Part shown: piece by piece, positions 7,779 through 15,613 of the stretch
Layout: each line of letters starts with the position of its first letter
How positions within the stretch are numbered: the first letter of the stretch is position 1
From: Jeotgalicoccus sp052093725
GTDB taxonomy: Bacteria; Bacillota; Bacilli; Staphylococcales; Salinicoccaceae
Assembly (NCBI GenBank): GCA_052093725.1
Contig: JBQDHL010000023.1
Location: forward strand, 1 to 19,978
DNA: 19,978 nucleotides
Direction of reading: 5' to 3'
Notes under the pieces: model-generated
Databases searched by the model: none
The model's input: the letters and a program-made list of their open reading frames with translations, nothing else
What the model was told of the DNA's origin: nothing
Program-made: the position numbers and the translations under genes

Positions 7779-8693
7779 CTATACTCCAATCCCGAGCACA
7801 AAGAGCCAGATTGGCAGAGCAATCAGACTTAAAAGCGTGGTAATAAATGCACCGAGTGAAACAGTGTCCGGCTTCGTATTATAAGCAGCCGCAATCATCG
7901 TTGCATTCGCCGCGACCGGCATTGCGTTCAGAATGATAAAGACCAGTTTAAAAGTGTCGTCAATCGGCATGAATACAGTCAGTCCCATTGCAATCAGCGG
8001 CGACACAACCATGCGCATTGTCACAAGCCCTGTAACTTCAGTCATTCTGCTGTGACCCAGTTTCATATCAGCGAGCTGCATACCTAATATCAGCATGACG
8101 ATTGGAATCGATGCCGCACCGAGCATTTCAATAATTTCCATAAATGCCGGCGGGATTTCGAAGTTTATCAGCTGCAGTACAATCGCAATTACTACTGCAT
8201 AAATTACGGGTACGCGCATAATGCTCCTCAGACCTTCACGCACAGTAATTGCTGCACCGTTGCCGTATGATGCTATAAAGATTCCAGCCGTGCTGATAAT
8301 GAACGTATGAATGACTGTGAGCATGATTGCATAATCAAATGCTGCTGCATTTATCGCGAACAACACGACCGGTGCACCGTAGTTTCCGCTGTTTGGAAAC
8401 AGTACGCCGAGCAGCATCGCACCGATTTCCTCTCTGCCGTACTTCAGCAGTCTCGCAATCACTATAGTAATTGCTGTTAAAATCAGCATCAGAATTACCG
8501 AGAACAGCAGTGCATATAGAAATTCCCCGTCCAGCGGATTTGTATAAAACGTCGTAAAGGCTAAAGCAGGAAATAATATGTAAAGCGAGACGGATGAAAC
8601 AGATTTAATGTCCATTTTCAAAAGTTTCTGTGCGGTAAATCCTATCACAAAAACCAGGAATACAGGCACGACAATCATTAATAATGACAGCAT
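7779..8693 (-). CDS. AEC-family membrane carrier (auxin efflux carrier/malate permease type)
   Basis: About 304 residues with ten hydrophobic segments in two sets of five, the layout of the Auxin Efflux Carrier (AEC) family. Family marks are PNSGNYGAPVVLFA near residue 108 and the LGMQLADM turn near 205, ending with ALPIWLFVLGIGV. In bacteria these carriers move small organic acids such as malate or malonate, or are of unknown substrate. The start is set at the second ATG (8693): AAGGGG stands 6 nt before it but only 1 nt before the upstream ATG (8699). It is divergent from opuC with a good promoter. A role in organic acid traffic would fit the TRAP cassette nearby, but this is only a guess. 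Confidence 0.85.
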   Translation of the reverse strand: MLSLLMIVVPVFLVFVIGFTAQKLLKMDIKSVSSVSLYILFPALAFTTFYTNPLDGEFLYALLFSVILMLILTAITIVIARLLKYGREEIGAMLLGVLFPNSGNYGAPVVLFAINAAAFDYAIMLTVIHTFIISTAGIFIASYGNGAAITVREGLRSIMRVPVIYAVVIAIVLQLINFEIPPAFMEIIEMLGAASIPIVMLILGMQLADMKLGHSRMTEVTGLVTMRMVVSPLIAMGLTVFMPIDDTFKLVFIILNAMPVAANATMIAAAYNTKPDTVSLGAFITTLLSLIALPIWLFVLGIGV

Positions 8694-8717
8694 TGGCATT
8701 CCCCTTCTATATAATAT

Positions 8718-8746
8718 GTTTTATTTCATTCTATCATCAGTGTCAA
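8718..8746 (-). promoter_or_regulatory. Probable sigma-A promoter of the AEC carrier gene
   Basis: On the minus strand a perfect TTGACA (8741-8746) is followed after 17 bp by TAAAAC (8718-8723), a four-of-six match to TATAAT. The -10 lies about 24 bp upstream of the start codon, consistent with a short leader. Confidence 0.55.
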
Positions 8747-8822
8747 AATCAACTGAAATTAAAATAGGAGTAATTTTATATTTTAATTAAATTTACACTA
8801 TAAAGTTTCATTCTAATTTTTC

Positions 8823-8834
8823 ACAATGCATTGT
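8823..8834. promoter_or_regulatory. Perfect 12-bp palindrome upstream of opuC, candidate operator
   Basis: ACAATGCATTGT is a perfect 12-bp palindrome in the intergenic region between the divergent AEC and opuC genes, about 125 bp before the opuCA start. No protein is assigned. GbsR-type repressors control choline and betaine uptake genes in Bacillus, which makes a regulator site plausible. Confidence 0.35.
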
Positions 8835-8871
8835 AGAATATGCGTAAAATAACATTTATCATATGTGAAAA

Positions 8872-8902
8872 AACAGGGGCAAAATGAAACATATTCCCTG
8901 TT
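8872..8902. promoter_or_regulatory. Inverted repeat AACAGGG/CCCTGTT in the opuC leader region
   Basis: AACAGGG (8872-8878) and CCCTGTT (8896-8902) form a perfect 7-bp inverted repeat with a 17-base centre, 57 bp before the opuCA start. It may be an operator or an RNA hairpin in the leader. I could not place a convincing -35/-10 pair for opuC in this region, so the start of transcription is not known. Confidence 0.35.
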
Positions 8903-8958
8903 ATGTTATAGTTGTAAAGTATAAATTTGCTCAACTTTATAAAGTAAAGGAGAAAACT

Positions 8959-10113
8959 ATGTTAAGTATAAAGAATTTAACTAAGATTTACGGCGGCAAT
9001 AAGATAGCCGTTAACGACATTTCTCTCGATATCGAGGAAGGTGAATTTATCGCATTTATCGGTACGAGCGGCAGCGGTAAAACGACTGCACTCCGTATGA
9101 TTAACCGGATGATCGAAGCGACTTCCGGCACGATTACGATAAACGGTGAAGATATAACTAAGAAAAATCCGGTGGAACTCCGCCGAAGCATCGGCTATGT
9201 AATTCAGCAGATTGGCCTCTTACCGCATATGACGATTAAAGAAAATATCACTTTAGTTCCGCGTCTTTTAAAATGGTCCGACGAAGATAAAGACAAAAAA
9301 GCAAAAGAATTAATTAAACTTGTCGATCTTCCTGAGGAATTTTTAGACCGTTATCCTTCTGAACTTTCAGGCGGACAGCAGCAGCGTATTGGTGTTGTCA
9401 GAGCACTTGCTGCCGAACAGGATATTATACTTATGGACGAACCTTTCGGGGCACTCGATCCAATTACCCGCGATACATTACAGGATTTAGTCAAAGAACT
9501 TCAGCAGAAACTGGGCAAAACATTTATTTTCGTTACTCACGATATGGATGAAGCGATAAAACTCGCAGATAGAATTTGCATTATGAGCTACGGAGAAATT
9601 ATTCAGTTTGATACACCCGATGAAATTCTGCGCAATCCGGCGAATGACTTCGTCCGTGATTTCATCGGCGAAGGCCGCTTGATTCAGGACAGACCAAATA
9701 TGCGTACTGTTGCTGATGCAATGATTACACCCGTCAGCATTACAGTCGACAAGTCTATTAACGATTGTATTGTACTGATGCGCGAAAAACGCATCGATAC
9801 GATTCTCATTACCGACAATCATAAGAAACTGCTTGGCTTTATAGATATTGAAGATATTAACGAAGGCTACCGTAAAGGTATGGATATCGTCGACTTAATG
9901 GGCCGCGATATTTACAAAATCGGCATCGATTCAAAACTTCAGGATTCTGTCCGCACGATTTTAAAACGCAATGTCCGAAACATTCCTGTAGTCGATGATA
10001 ATAATACGTTAATCGGCTTAATCACGCGTTCTAACTTAGTAGATATCGTGTACGACACAATCTGGGGCGAGGAGACGTCTGCTCCGGTTACGTCAGGAGC
10101 TGATGAAATATGA
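8959..10113 (+). CDS. opuCA: Glycine betaine/carnitine/choline ABC importer, ATP-binding protein OpuCA
   Basis: A 384-residue ATPase of the OpuA/OpuC (osmoprotectant) branch of ABC importers. Walker A is GTSGSGKTT near residue 36, the Q-loop is YVIQQIGLLPH, the signature is LSGGQQQR, Walker B is IILMDEPFGALDP, and the switch His is in FVTHDMDEA. The C-terminal third (about 250-370) holds two CBS modules, TPVSITVDKS and NVRNIPVVDDNN. In this family they sense ionic strength or cyclic di-AMP. The start is ATG at 8959 after AAAGGAG; an in-frame ATG at 8884 would add an atypical 25-residue tail with no ribosome binding site. It is the first gene of a four-gene operon and overlaps opuCB by 4 bases. 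Confidence 0.95.
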   Translation: MLSIKNLTKIYGGNKIAVNDISLDIEEGEFIAFIGTSGSGKTTALRMINRMIEATSGTITINGEDITKKNPVELRRSIGYVIQQIGLLPHMTIKENITLVPRLLKWSDEDKDKKAKELIKLVDLPEEFLDRYPSELSGGQQQRIGVVRALAAEQDIILMDEPFGALDPITRDTLQDLVKELQQKLGKTFIFVTHDMDEAIKLADRICIMSYGEIIQFDTPDEILRNPANDFVRDFIGEGRLIQDRPNMRTVADAMITPVSITVDKSINDCIVLMREKRIDTILITDNHKKLLGFIDIEDINEGYRKGMDIVDLMGRDIYKIGIDSKLQDSVRTILKRNVRNIPVVDDNNTLIGLITRSNLVDIVYDTIWGEETSAPVTSGADEI

Positions 10114-10745
10114 TGGAATTTTTAAGTGTAAACGGTTCAGAACTGCTCGTTAAAACCTGGGAACACTTTTACCTGTCAATTATTTCATTAATTATCGGCA
10201 TTCTGATTGCTGTGCCTTTAGGCCTGGCAATTGCCAACACTAAAAAAGTGAGCAGCTATGTTTTAACAACAGCAGGCGTGCTGCAGACTGTACCGACACT
10301 CGCAGTGCTTGCACTGATGATTCCATTATTCGGAGTTGGACGCGTGCCTGCAATTATCGCACTCAGCGCGTACATCCTGCTGCCGATTTTAAACAATACG
10401 ATTATCGGTGTTAAAAATATTGACCCGAATGTCAGAGAAGCAGCGAAAAGTATGGGCATGACACGCATGCAGTTGATATGGAATGTCGAACTGCCGATTG
10501 CAGTACCGTTAATTTTAAGCGGCATCAGATTATCGTCAGTATATGTTATTTCATGGGCAACACTTGCCAGCTACATCGGTGCCGGTGGGCTTGGAGACTT
10601 TGTCTTCAACGGACTGAACTCGTACCAGCCTGAACTGATTATCAGTGCTGCTGTTATGGTTACTTTACTTGCACTCATTGCAGATTTTATTTTATCGCTG
10701 ACAGAAAAATGGGCTACGCCAAAAGGCTTAAAAGTATCCCGATAG
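10110..10745 (+). CDS. opuCB: Osmoprotectant ABC importer permease OpuCB
   Basis: A 211-residue membrane permease with about five to six hydrophobic segments. The EAA-type loop that docks on the ATPase is visible as NVREAAKSMGMTRMQLIWNV near residue 108. The N-terminal EHFYLSIISLIIGILIAVPLG and the TVPTLAVLALMIPLFG stretch are typical of the OpuCB/OpuBB family, as is the length (about 211-218). Its ATG overlaps the opuCA stop (ATGA), so translation is coupled. With OpuCD it forms the membrane channel for glycine betaine, carnitine or choline. Confidence 0.95.
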   Translation: MMEFLSVNGSELLVKTWEHFYLSIISLIIGILIAVPLGLAIANTKKVSSYVLTTAGVLQTVPTLAVLALMIPLFGVGRVPAIIALSAYILLPILNNTIIGVKNIDPNVREAAKSMGMTRMQLIWNVELPIAVPLILSGIRLSSVYVISWATLASYIGAGGLGDFVFNGLNSYQPELIISAAVMVTLLALIADFILSLTEKWATPKGLKVSR

Positions 10746-10755
10746 GAGGAGTATC

Positions 10756-11685
10756 ATGAGACAAATGAAAAAATTATTAGCCGTCGCACTGGTATCTCTG
10801 ACTGTCTTATCCGGGTGCAGCCTGCCCGGCCTCAGCAGCAGTTCCAACGATGGTATTGCAATCACATCAATGACAACAACAGAATCGCAGATTGTCTCTC
10901 ATATGTCACGCTTAATGATTGAACATTACAGCGATGGAGAAATAGAACCAGTGATGATTAACAATCTCGGTTCATCAACAATTCAGCACAACGCACTCCT
11001 TTCAGGAGATGCTCAGGTATCCGGTGTTCGTTATACCGGTACTGAACTGACTGGTGTTTTAAATAAAGATGCAGAAAGTGATCCTGCAGTTGCACTGGAA
11101 CAGACACAAAAAGCTTTCGATGAAGAATTCGATATGAAATTCTACGATTCTTACGGCTTCGATAACACATATGCCTTTATGGTAACTCGTGAAACTGCTG
11201 AAGAATACGATCTTGAAACAACATCAGATTTGGCAGAATACACAGATGAGTTCGCAGTCGGCGTTGATACTTCATGGTTCAACCGTCCCGGTGACGGCTA
11301 TCCTGCATTCCAGGAAGCATACGGGTTCGAGTTCGACAACATCCGCGCAATGCAGATCAGCCTTGTATATGAAGCGTTAAACACAGGCAGTCTGGATCTT
11401 GCACTCGGCTACACAACTGACGGCCGTATTCCGGCATATGATTTAGTTGTCCTGGAAGACGACCTTCAATTCTTCCCGCCGTATGATGCAGCACCGTTTG
11501 CTACACATGAAATTATTGAAAAATATCCGGAAATTGACGATGCGTTATCTCGTCTGGTAGGTACAGTTTCAACTGAAACGATGCAGGACTTAAACTACCG
11601 TTCAGATGAAGAAGGCATTGAGCCTGCGCTCGTTGCGGAAGAATTTTTAGAAGAACATAACTATTTCGAAGAGGAAGGTGAGTAA
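10756..11685 (+). CDS. opuCC: Osmoprotectant-binding lipoprotein OpuCC
   Basis: A 309-residue substrate-binding protein of the OpuAC/OpuBC family. It begins with a lipoprotein signal, lipobox VLSGC (Cys21), so it is anchored outside the cell membrane. The mature domain opens with IAITSMTTTESQIVSHMSRL and contains the two-lobe pattern of the family: LLSGDAQVSGVRYTGTELTG near 70-90, FDNTYAFMVT near 135, and LDLALGYTTDGRI near 213. Quaternary-ammonium substrates are held by aromatic residues in the family. The ATG at 10756 follows GATAGGAGG directly after opuCB (10-base gap). It probably binds glycine betaine, carnitine or choline; specificity cannot be read from sequence. Confidence 0.94.
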   Translation: MRQMKKLLAVALVSLTVLSGCSLPGLSSSSNDGIAITSMTTTESQIVSHMSRLMIEHYSDGEIEPVMINNLGSSTIQHNALLSGDAQVSGVRYTGTELTGVLNKDAESDPAVALEQTQKAFDEEFDMKFYDSYGFDNTYAFMVTRETAEEYDLETTSDLAEYTDEFAVGVDTSWFNRPGDGYPAFQEAYGFEFDNIRAMQISLVYEALNTGSLDLALGYTTDGRIPAYDLVVLEDDLQFFPPYDAAPFATHEIIEKYPEIDDALSRLVGTVSTETMQDLNYRSDEEGIEPALVAEEFLEEHNYFEEEGE

Positions 11686-11686
11686 T

Positions 11687-12376
11687 GTGACAGGTAATTT
11701 ATTAACGGATTTATATAATTATTTCGTCAACAACTTCGCCTACCTGCTGAGCCTGTTTACAGATCACCTGTTGATGAGTATTTACGGTGTACTATTTGCA
11801 GCACTTGTCGGTATTCCCGTCGGAATTTTTATCGCGCGTTATGCAAAACTGTCAGGTGTGATTATTACAATTGCGAATATAATCCAGACGATTCCTGCCC
11901 TCGCAATGCTGTCGATTTTAATGCTCGTCATGGGACTTGGTACGAATACTGTTATTATGACTGTATTCCTGTACGCACTCCTCCCGATTATTAAAAATAC
12001 GTACTCAGGCATTATTGGTGTCGATAAAAATATTACCGATGCCGGGAAAAGTATGGGTATGACACCTAACCAGGTACTACGGATGATTGAACTGCCGCTT
12101 GCCTTGTCAGTTATTATCGGCGGGCTGCGCATTGCACTCGTCGTTGCTATCGGTATCGTTGCTATCGGTTCATTCATCGGTGCACCGACACTGTCGGATT
12201 TAATTATCCGCGGGACGAATGCAACTGACGGTACGGTATATATTTTAGCCGGTGCAATCCCAATCGCATTAATCGCGATTATTATCGACTTCGCACTCCG
12301 CTTCCTGGAACGAAAACTCGATCCGACTTATAACCCGGAAGATAAAACACCGAAAGCTCAAACGGTTAACGATTAA
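11687..12376 (+). CDS. opuCD: Osmoprotectant ABC importer permease OpuCD
   Basis: A 229-residue permease, paralogue of OpuCB. Marks are the N-terminal YLLSLFTDHLLMSIYGVLFAALVG, TIPALAMLSILMLVMGLG, and the EAA-like docking loop ITDAGKSMGMTPNQVLRMI near residue 118. It ends in a charged tail. The start is probably GTG at 11687. The sequence AAGGTGA, part of the ideal anti-16S complement, lies just before it, overlapping the end of opuCC. An in-frame GTG at 11678 also exists but sits against the same site with no spacing. It completes the importer; the operon ends at the terminator 9 bases downstream. Confidence 0.94.
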   Translation: MTGNLLTDLYNYFVNNFAYLLSLFTDHLLMSIYGVLFAALVGIPVGIFIARYAKLSGVIITIANIIQTIPALAMLSILMLVMGLGTNTVIMTVFLYALLPIIKNTYSGIIGVDKNITDAGKSMGMTPNQVLRMIELPLALSVIIGGLRIALVVAIGIVAIGSFIGAPTLSDLIIRGTNATDGTVYILAGAIPIALIAIIIDFALRFLERKLDPTYNPEDKTPKAQTVND

Positions 12377-12384
12377 TATGTTTT

Positions 12385-12416
12385 CAGCCCTGCCGTTTTG
12401 GTGGGGCTGTTTTTTT
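12385..12416 (+). terminator. Terminator of the opuC operon
   Basis: A G/C-rich stem (12386-12394 with 12401-12409, two G-U pairs) followed by seven T residues, starting 9 bp after the opuCD stop. A classic rho-independent terminator; it separates opuC from the esterase gene. Confidence 0.88.
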
Positions 12417-12446
12417 AATGATTAACTTATAAAAGGAGATTATTAT

Positions 12447-13214
12447 ATGGCTTTAATGAGGATTAATTTTTTCTCGCAAGCACTCGGAAAACATCATCAC
12501 TTTAATTTAATACTTCCGGAACAGGATGAGTATTATGATATAAATGAGGTGCCTCCCCTCTCACCGTCAGTAATGATACTTCACGGTTTATCGAGCGACT
12601 ACAATTCATATTTGCGTTTTACGAACGTTGAACGCTACGCAAATGAACATAATATCGCAGTGATTTTACCGGACGGGGACCACAGTTTTTACGCGAATAT
12701 GCTGTACGGTCATAGTTATGCTGATCATATTCTGGAAGTGTGGCGCTACGCTCATCAGGTATTCCCATTGTCAAAAGAACGCGGTGATAATTTTCTTGCC
12801 GGTCATTCGATGGGCGGTTTCGGAGTGATAAAAACAGCATTTGAACAACCTGAACTCTTCGGGAAGGCATGCTTTATGTCGAGCGCGACTGACATTGAAC
12901 GTCTGTTAAATTACGACTGGCCGGACTTTAAAATGCGCGGTATTATCGGTGATATGACGACAACCGCCGGAACCTCACTTGATATTAAAAAGATTGTTAA
13001 CGGTAGTATTAGTGAAGTTGGAATTGAAGGACTGCCTGAGTTATATATGATGTGCGGCACCGAAGATTTTATATATAAAGATAATGTGGAGTTTAAAGCA
13101 TTTCTTGATTCAAAAGGTGTTTCTTTTAAATATGAAGAAGGTCCCGGAGAACACGATTATGCGTATTGGGATCAGGGCATCTTAAAAGCAATACAGTGGA
13201 TGACGGATAAGTGA
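12447..13214 (+). CDS. Alpha/beta-hydrolase esterase (EstA/FrmB, tributyrin esterase type)
   Basis: A 255-residue serine hydrolase of the esterase D/putative esterase family, which includes lactic-acid-bacterial tributyrin esterase EstA and S-formylglutathione hydrolase. Seen: oxyanion region MILHGLSSDYNSY near 43, nucleophile Ser121 in AGHSMGG, acid Asp207 in MCGTEDFIY, and His236 in GPGEHDYAYW. This is a complete catalytic triad in the right order. There is no signal peptide, so it is cytoplasmic. The ATG follows AAAAGGAG. It has its own unit between two terminators. It probably hydrolyses short-chain acyl esters; a formaldehyde-detoxifying role is less likely without a linked dehydrogenase. 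Confidence 0.85.
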   Translation: MALMRINFFSQALGKHHHFNLILPEQDEYYDINEVPPLSPSVMILHGLSSDYNSYLRFTNVERYANEHNIAVILPDGDHSFYANMLYGHSYADHILEVWRYAHQVFPLSKERGDNFLAGHSMGGFGVIKTAFEQPELFGKACFMSSATDIERLLNYDWPDFKMRGIIGDMTTTAGTSLDIKKIVNGSISEVGIEGLPELYMMCGTEDFIYKDNVEFKAFLDSKGVSFKYEEGPGEHDYAYWDQGILKAIQWMTDK

Positions 13215-13216
13215 AA

Positions 13217-13248
13217 AATGAGCACAGCTGAATTCAGCCGTGCTCATT
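13217..13248. terminator. Bidirectional terminator between esterase and MOSC genes
   Basis: A long near-perfect inverted repeat: outer arms AATGAGCAC (13217-13225) and GTGCTCATT (13240-13248), with an inner GCTGAATTCAGC palindrome. It has A's on the left and T-rich sequence on the right, so it can terminate both convergent transcripts. It touches the stop codon of the MOSC gene. Confidence 0.78.
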
Positions 13249-13958
13249 TATATATTAGGACCGTAAATTCTTTTCGTGTCATCGACTTGTTCGCCTGCGA
13301 GCAATTTATTAAGTGTAATTATCCAGCTCGGCGGTGTATATTCAGAGTCACGCAGATTCTCAAGCAGACCGATATTTTCACGGTTATGATAAATAACTTC
13401 GTTCATCCGGGCAATCGTCCATTCCGGACACGGGCGCTCGACCAGTTTAAATATATCTCCGGCTTGAATATTCCCTTCTTTAAGCACACGAAAATACCAG
13501 CCGGTGCGCCCTGTATCTTCAATCTTCTTCGCTAAATCGATATCCCGATGACGGCGAGCCGGTTTCCAGCACGGCCGGCGCGGCTGCGATACTTGGATTG
13601 TCGCTTCCCCCAGTTCATATATATCGCCGATGTGCACAGTCGTTTCATCCATATGCATCACCACAATATTTTCACCGTTGCCGCCGGCTGTAATTTCCGG
13701 ATTTCCGAGCTCGCGCTGCCACTTCTCGTAATGAGCCAAGCTGTAGGCAAACAATGCTTTTTCAGGTCCGCCGTGGTTTTTCTTATCTGCACATTCGTCG
13801 CCTTTCAGACCTTCTTCAGATAAAAATACAGACTTATCCGTCTCGCTTTTAAACGCTCCGGTTTTCCACTGCTGATCCATTTTGCTCTCCGCTTCAGGAT
13901 TGCCTACAGTTTTCACTTTGCCTTTGTAAAGTGTGTGAATTTTTCCATAGATCGACAT
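13248..13958 (-). CDS. MOSC-domain protein (YiiM-like)
   Basis: About 236 residues. The MOSC beta-barrel domain occupies roughly 20-170, with the conserved motifs EGLKGDECADKKNHGG near 49, AGGNGENIVV near 91, and the reactive cysteine C130 in SQPRRPCWKPARR. The C-terminal part (about 175-225) fits the 3-alpha domain found in YiiM. YiiM-type proteins move sulfur or use molybdenum cofactor to reduce N-hydroxylated compounds. The start is ATG at 13958; a TTG at 13961 is in frame and actually better spaced from AAGGA, so the start is uncertain by one codon. It begins a few bases after the FAH-family gene and is probably co-transcribed with it. Confidence 0.88.
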   Translation of the reverse strand: MSIYGKIHTLYKGKVKTVGNPEAESKMDQQWKTGAFKSETDKSVFLSEEGLKGDECADKKNHGGPEKALFAYSLAHYEKWQRELGNPEITAGGNGENIVVMHMDETTVHIGDIYELGEATIQVSQPRRPCWKPARRHRDIDLAKKIEDTGRTGWYFRVLKEGNIQAGDIFKLVERPCPEWTIARMNEVIYHNRENIGLLENLRDSEYTPPSWIITLNKLLAGEQVDDTKRIYGPNI

Positions 13959-13964
13959 CAAGCA

Positions 13965-14822
13965 TCATTCCTTTTCAAATCGATTTGTCAGACGACCGAG
14001 CGATTCAATTTCTACTGTGACTGTATCTCCATCTTTAATCCATGGTTTGTCAGCCGTTTTATAACCTGAAGCTACACCTTCCGGTGTCCCTGTTAAAATA
14101 ATATCTCCGGGTTTCAATGTCATATGTTTTGAAATATGACTGACGAGTCCTCTGCTCTTAAACACCATGTCATTAGTGTTTGAATCCTGGCGCAGCTCAT
14201 TATTTACATACGTCTTAATACGTAATTTATGCGGCTCTCCAATTTCACCGAGCGTCGCGATATACGGGCCAATCGGACAGAAACCATCATATGTTTTCCC
14301 CGCCAGCCACTGGCTCGTCGCAAATTGCGAGCTTCTTTCGGATACATCATTCGCATTCGCATAGCCGAATATGTAATCCATCGCATCTTCCCGGTTAATA
14401 TTCCGGCCTTCTTTACCGATAATAATCGCAAGCTCTCCCTCATAATCAATCATGTATGTGTCTTCCGGAATTTTTATCGTACTGTTATGTGCAGTCAGCG
14501 TATTATTAAACTTTGAAAAAATAATCGGCATTTCCGGAATATCTATTTTCATTTCTTCCGCATGACGTTTATAATTCACACCTACACAAATAATCTTCTC
14601 CGGATTCGGCACGACTGGCCCAAGCTCGAGTTCTTCGATACTCTTCAGTTCGATGTACTCCGCTTCCAGATAAAATTCAATCAAAGCCTCTGCCTTTTCT
14701 TTGTTCGCCATGACATCCTGCAGCGTTTCAAAATCCTCCGAAATATCCAGTACACCTTTAGATGTCAGCACACCAAGATGATATTTTCCGGTTGTTTCAT
14801 CTACAAAAGTCAGTAATTTCAT
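13965..14822 (-). CDS. Fumarylacetoacetate hydrolase family protein
   Basis: A 285-residue FAH-superfamily enzyme with an N-terminal cap (about 1-70) and the catalytic domain after KIICVGVNYKRHAEEM. Metal ligands are visible at E128 and E130 in YEGELAIIIG and D159 in NANDVSERS. The conserved LAGKTYDGFCPIGP and ILTGTPEGVA stretches follow. Members hydrolyse acylpyruvates, fumarylpyruvate or related 2,4-dioxo acids, or decarboxylate oxaloacetate; this sequence does not separate them. It belongs to the same superfamily as the hydratase-like protein at 12-752 but is a different subfamily. Start ATG at 14822 with a weak, distant GGGG site. First gene of a two-gene unit with the MOSC protein. Confidence 0.9.
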   Translation of the reverse strand: MKLLTFVDETTGKYHLGVLTSKGVLDISEDFETLQDVMANKEKAEALIEFYLEAEYIELKSIEELELGPVVPNPEKIICVGVNYKRHAEEMKIDIPEMPIIFSKFNNTLTAHNSTIKIPEDTYMIDYEGELAIIIGKEGRNINREDAMDYIFGYANANDVSERSSQFATSQWLAGKTYDGFCPIGPYIATLGEIGEPHKLRIKTYVNNELRQDSNTNDMVFKSRGLVSHISKHMTLKPGDIILTGTPEGVASGYKTADKPWIKDGDTVTVEIESLGRLTNRFEKE

Positions 14823-14893
14823 GTCAATTTTGCCCCATTTCTGATTGCCTTATCTATCTATCATACCCTTTTAACCAAAAACGATAAACTCCT

Positions 14894-14924
14894 TTGAAAT
14901 ATTGCAGATAGAGAATGATATAAT
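14894..14924 (+). promoter_or_regulatory. Probable extended -10 promoter of the thioesterase gene
   Basis: TTGAAA (14894-14899), then 19 bp, then TGA-TATAAT (TG at 14916-14917, hexamer 14919-14924). The perfect -10 with its extended TG motif can make up for the long spacer. It lies about 30 bp before the start codon. Confidence 0.6.
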
Positions 14925-14954
14925 TACGTTAAGTTATCTTTAGGAGGAAATTTC

Positions 14955-15389
14955 ATGAGCGCTTATGTAGCAGAAAAAGAAATACAAATATTATATGCCG
15001 ATACAGACATGATGGGTGTTATTTATCACGGCAACTATATAAAATGGCTGGAACTCGGGCGTATGCAGCTTATTGAGGATATCGGCTATGATTATTTAAA
15101 AATGGAACGTGAAGGATATCTCGCTCCTGTCCATAACGTCAACATTACATATGCGAAATCTTTAAAATACGGTGATCGCGCATTTGTCCGCACATGGGTG
15201 GAAGAAAATACCGGTGTCCGTACTATATACGGATTCGAAATCGTCAACGGCGACGGCGAAGTCTGTACGCACGGCACAACAACACTAATTGTCGTTAAAA
15301 AAGTCGACGGTGAATTCCAGCCAGTCATCTTCAAGCGCGTCTTCCCCGAATGGCACGCTAAATACGAAGAAATCAAAGTTAAGAAATAA
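14955..15389 (+). CDS. Acyl-CoA thioesterase, 4HBT/YbgC hot-dog family
   Basis: A 144-residue hot-dog fold protein. The family signature YADTDMMGVIYHGNYIKWLE spans residues 14-33, with the catalytic Asp (D16 or D18, D18 at the usual place before the MMGV turn) and H25. In this family these residues hydrolyse acyl-CoA thioesters. It is cytoplasmic, of normal length, and starts at an ATG with a strong TAGGAGG site. It has its own promoter and terminator and is divergent from the FAH-family gene. The acyl chain preference is unknown. Confidence 0.9.
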   Translation: MSAYVAEKEIQILYADTDMMGVIYHGNYIKWLELGRMQLIEDIGYDYLKMEREGYLAPVHNVNITYAKSLKYGDRAFVRTWVEENTGVRTIYGFEIVNGDGEVCTHGTTTLIVVKKVDGEFQPVIFKRVFPEWHAKYEEIKVKK

Positions 15390-15401
15390 TATTGATTGAG
15401 G

Positions 15402-15426
15402 AGCGCGCCTTGTGACGCGCTTTTTT
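15402..15426 (+). terminator. Terminator of the thioesterase gene
   Basis: A six-pair stem AGCGCG/CGCGCT with an eight-base loop, followed by a run of T (15421-15426), 13 bp after the stop codon. It stands immediately before the repeat array. Confidence 0.8.
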
Positions 15427-15450
15427 GTTTGATATTGCCTGAAAATCCTT

Positions 15451-15611
15451 TAGTGTGACAATGAATGACTCTCTCTGTCACACTAACTGCTCTACTGTGA
15501 CAGTGAACGGCTCTCTTTGTCACACTAAATGCTCTACTGTGACAATGAACAACTCTCTTTGGCACACTAACCTCTTTACTGTGACAGTGAACAACTCTCT
15601 TCGTCACAGTA
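15451..15611. repeat. Four tandem 42-bp units with internal inverted repeats
   Basis: Four head-to-tail units, with TGTGACA starting at 15454, 15496, 15538 and 15580 (period exactly 42 bp). Each unit holds a second, inverted half-site: TGTCACA at 15476 and 15518, TGGCACA at 15560 and CGTCACA at 15602. The eight half-sites alternate in direction and are spaced 22, 20, 22, 20, 22, 20, 22 bp. The sequence between them is mostly conserved (CTCTCT tract; CTAA-CTC tract) but varies more than the half-sites. The array fills the gap between the convergent thioesterase and NERD genes. Function unknown: candidates are a protein-binding array, a set of RNA hairpins, or a dispersed intergenic repeat family. 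Confidence 0.9.
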
Positions 15612-15613
15612 TC

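Noticed and set aside
8884..8958. In-frame 25-codon extension of opuCA.
   Set aside because: No ribosome binding site precedes ATG 8884, the extra residues are unlike OpuCA starts, and AAAGGAG stands at the right distance before ATG 8959.
15092..15607. A 171-residue minus-strand reading frame with four repeats around HCHS/HCHT, which looks like a repeat protein.
   Set aside because: The 14-residue period is produced by the 42-bp DNA repeat (a multiple of three). The rest of the frame is antisense to the thioesterase gene, and the start has no credible ribosome binding site.
15451..15611. Possible CRISPR array.
   Set aside because: There is no unique spacer between conserved repeats: the whole 42-bp unit is repeated, the half-sites are 7 bp, and no cas gene is present.
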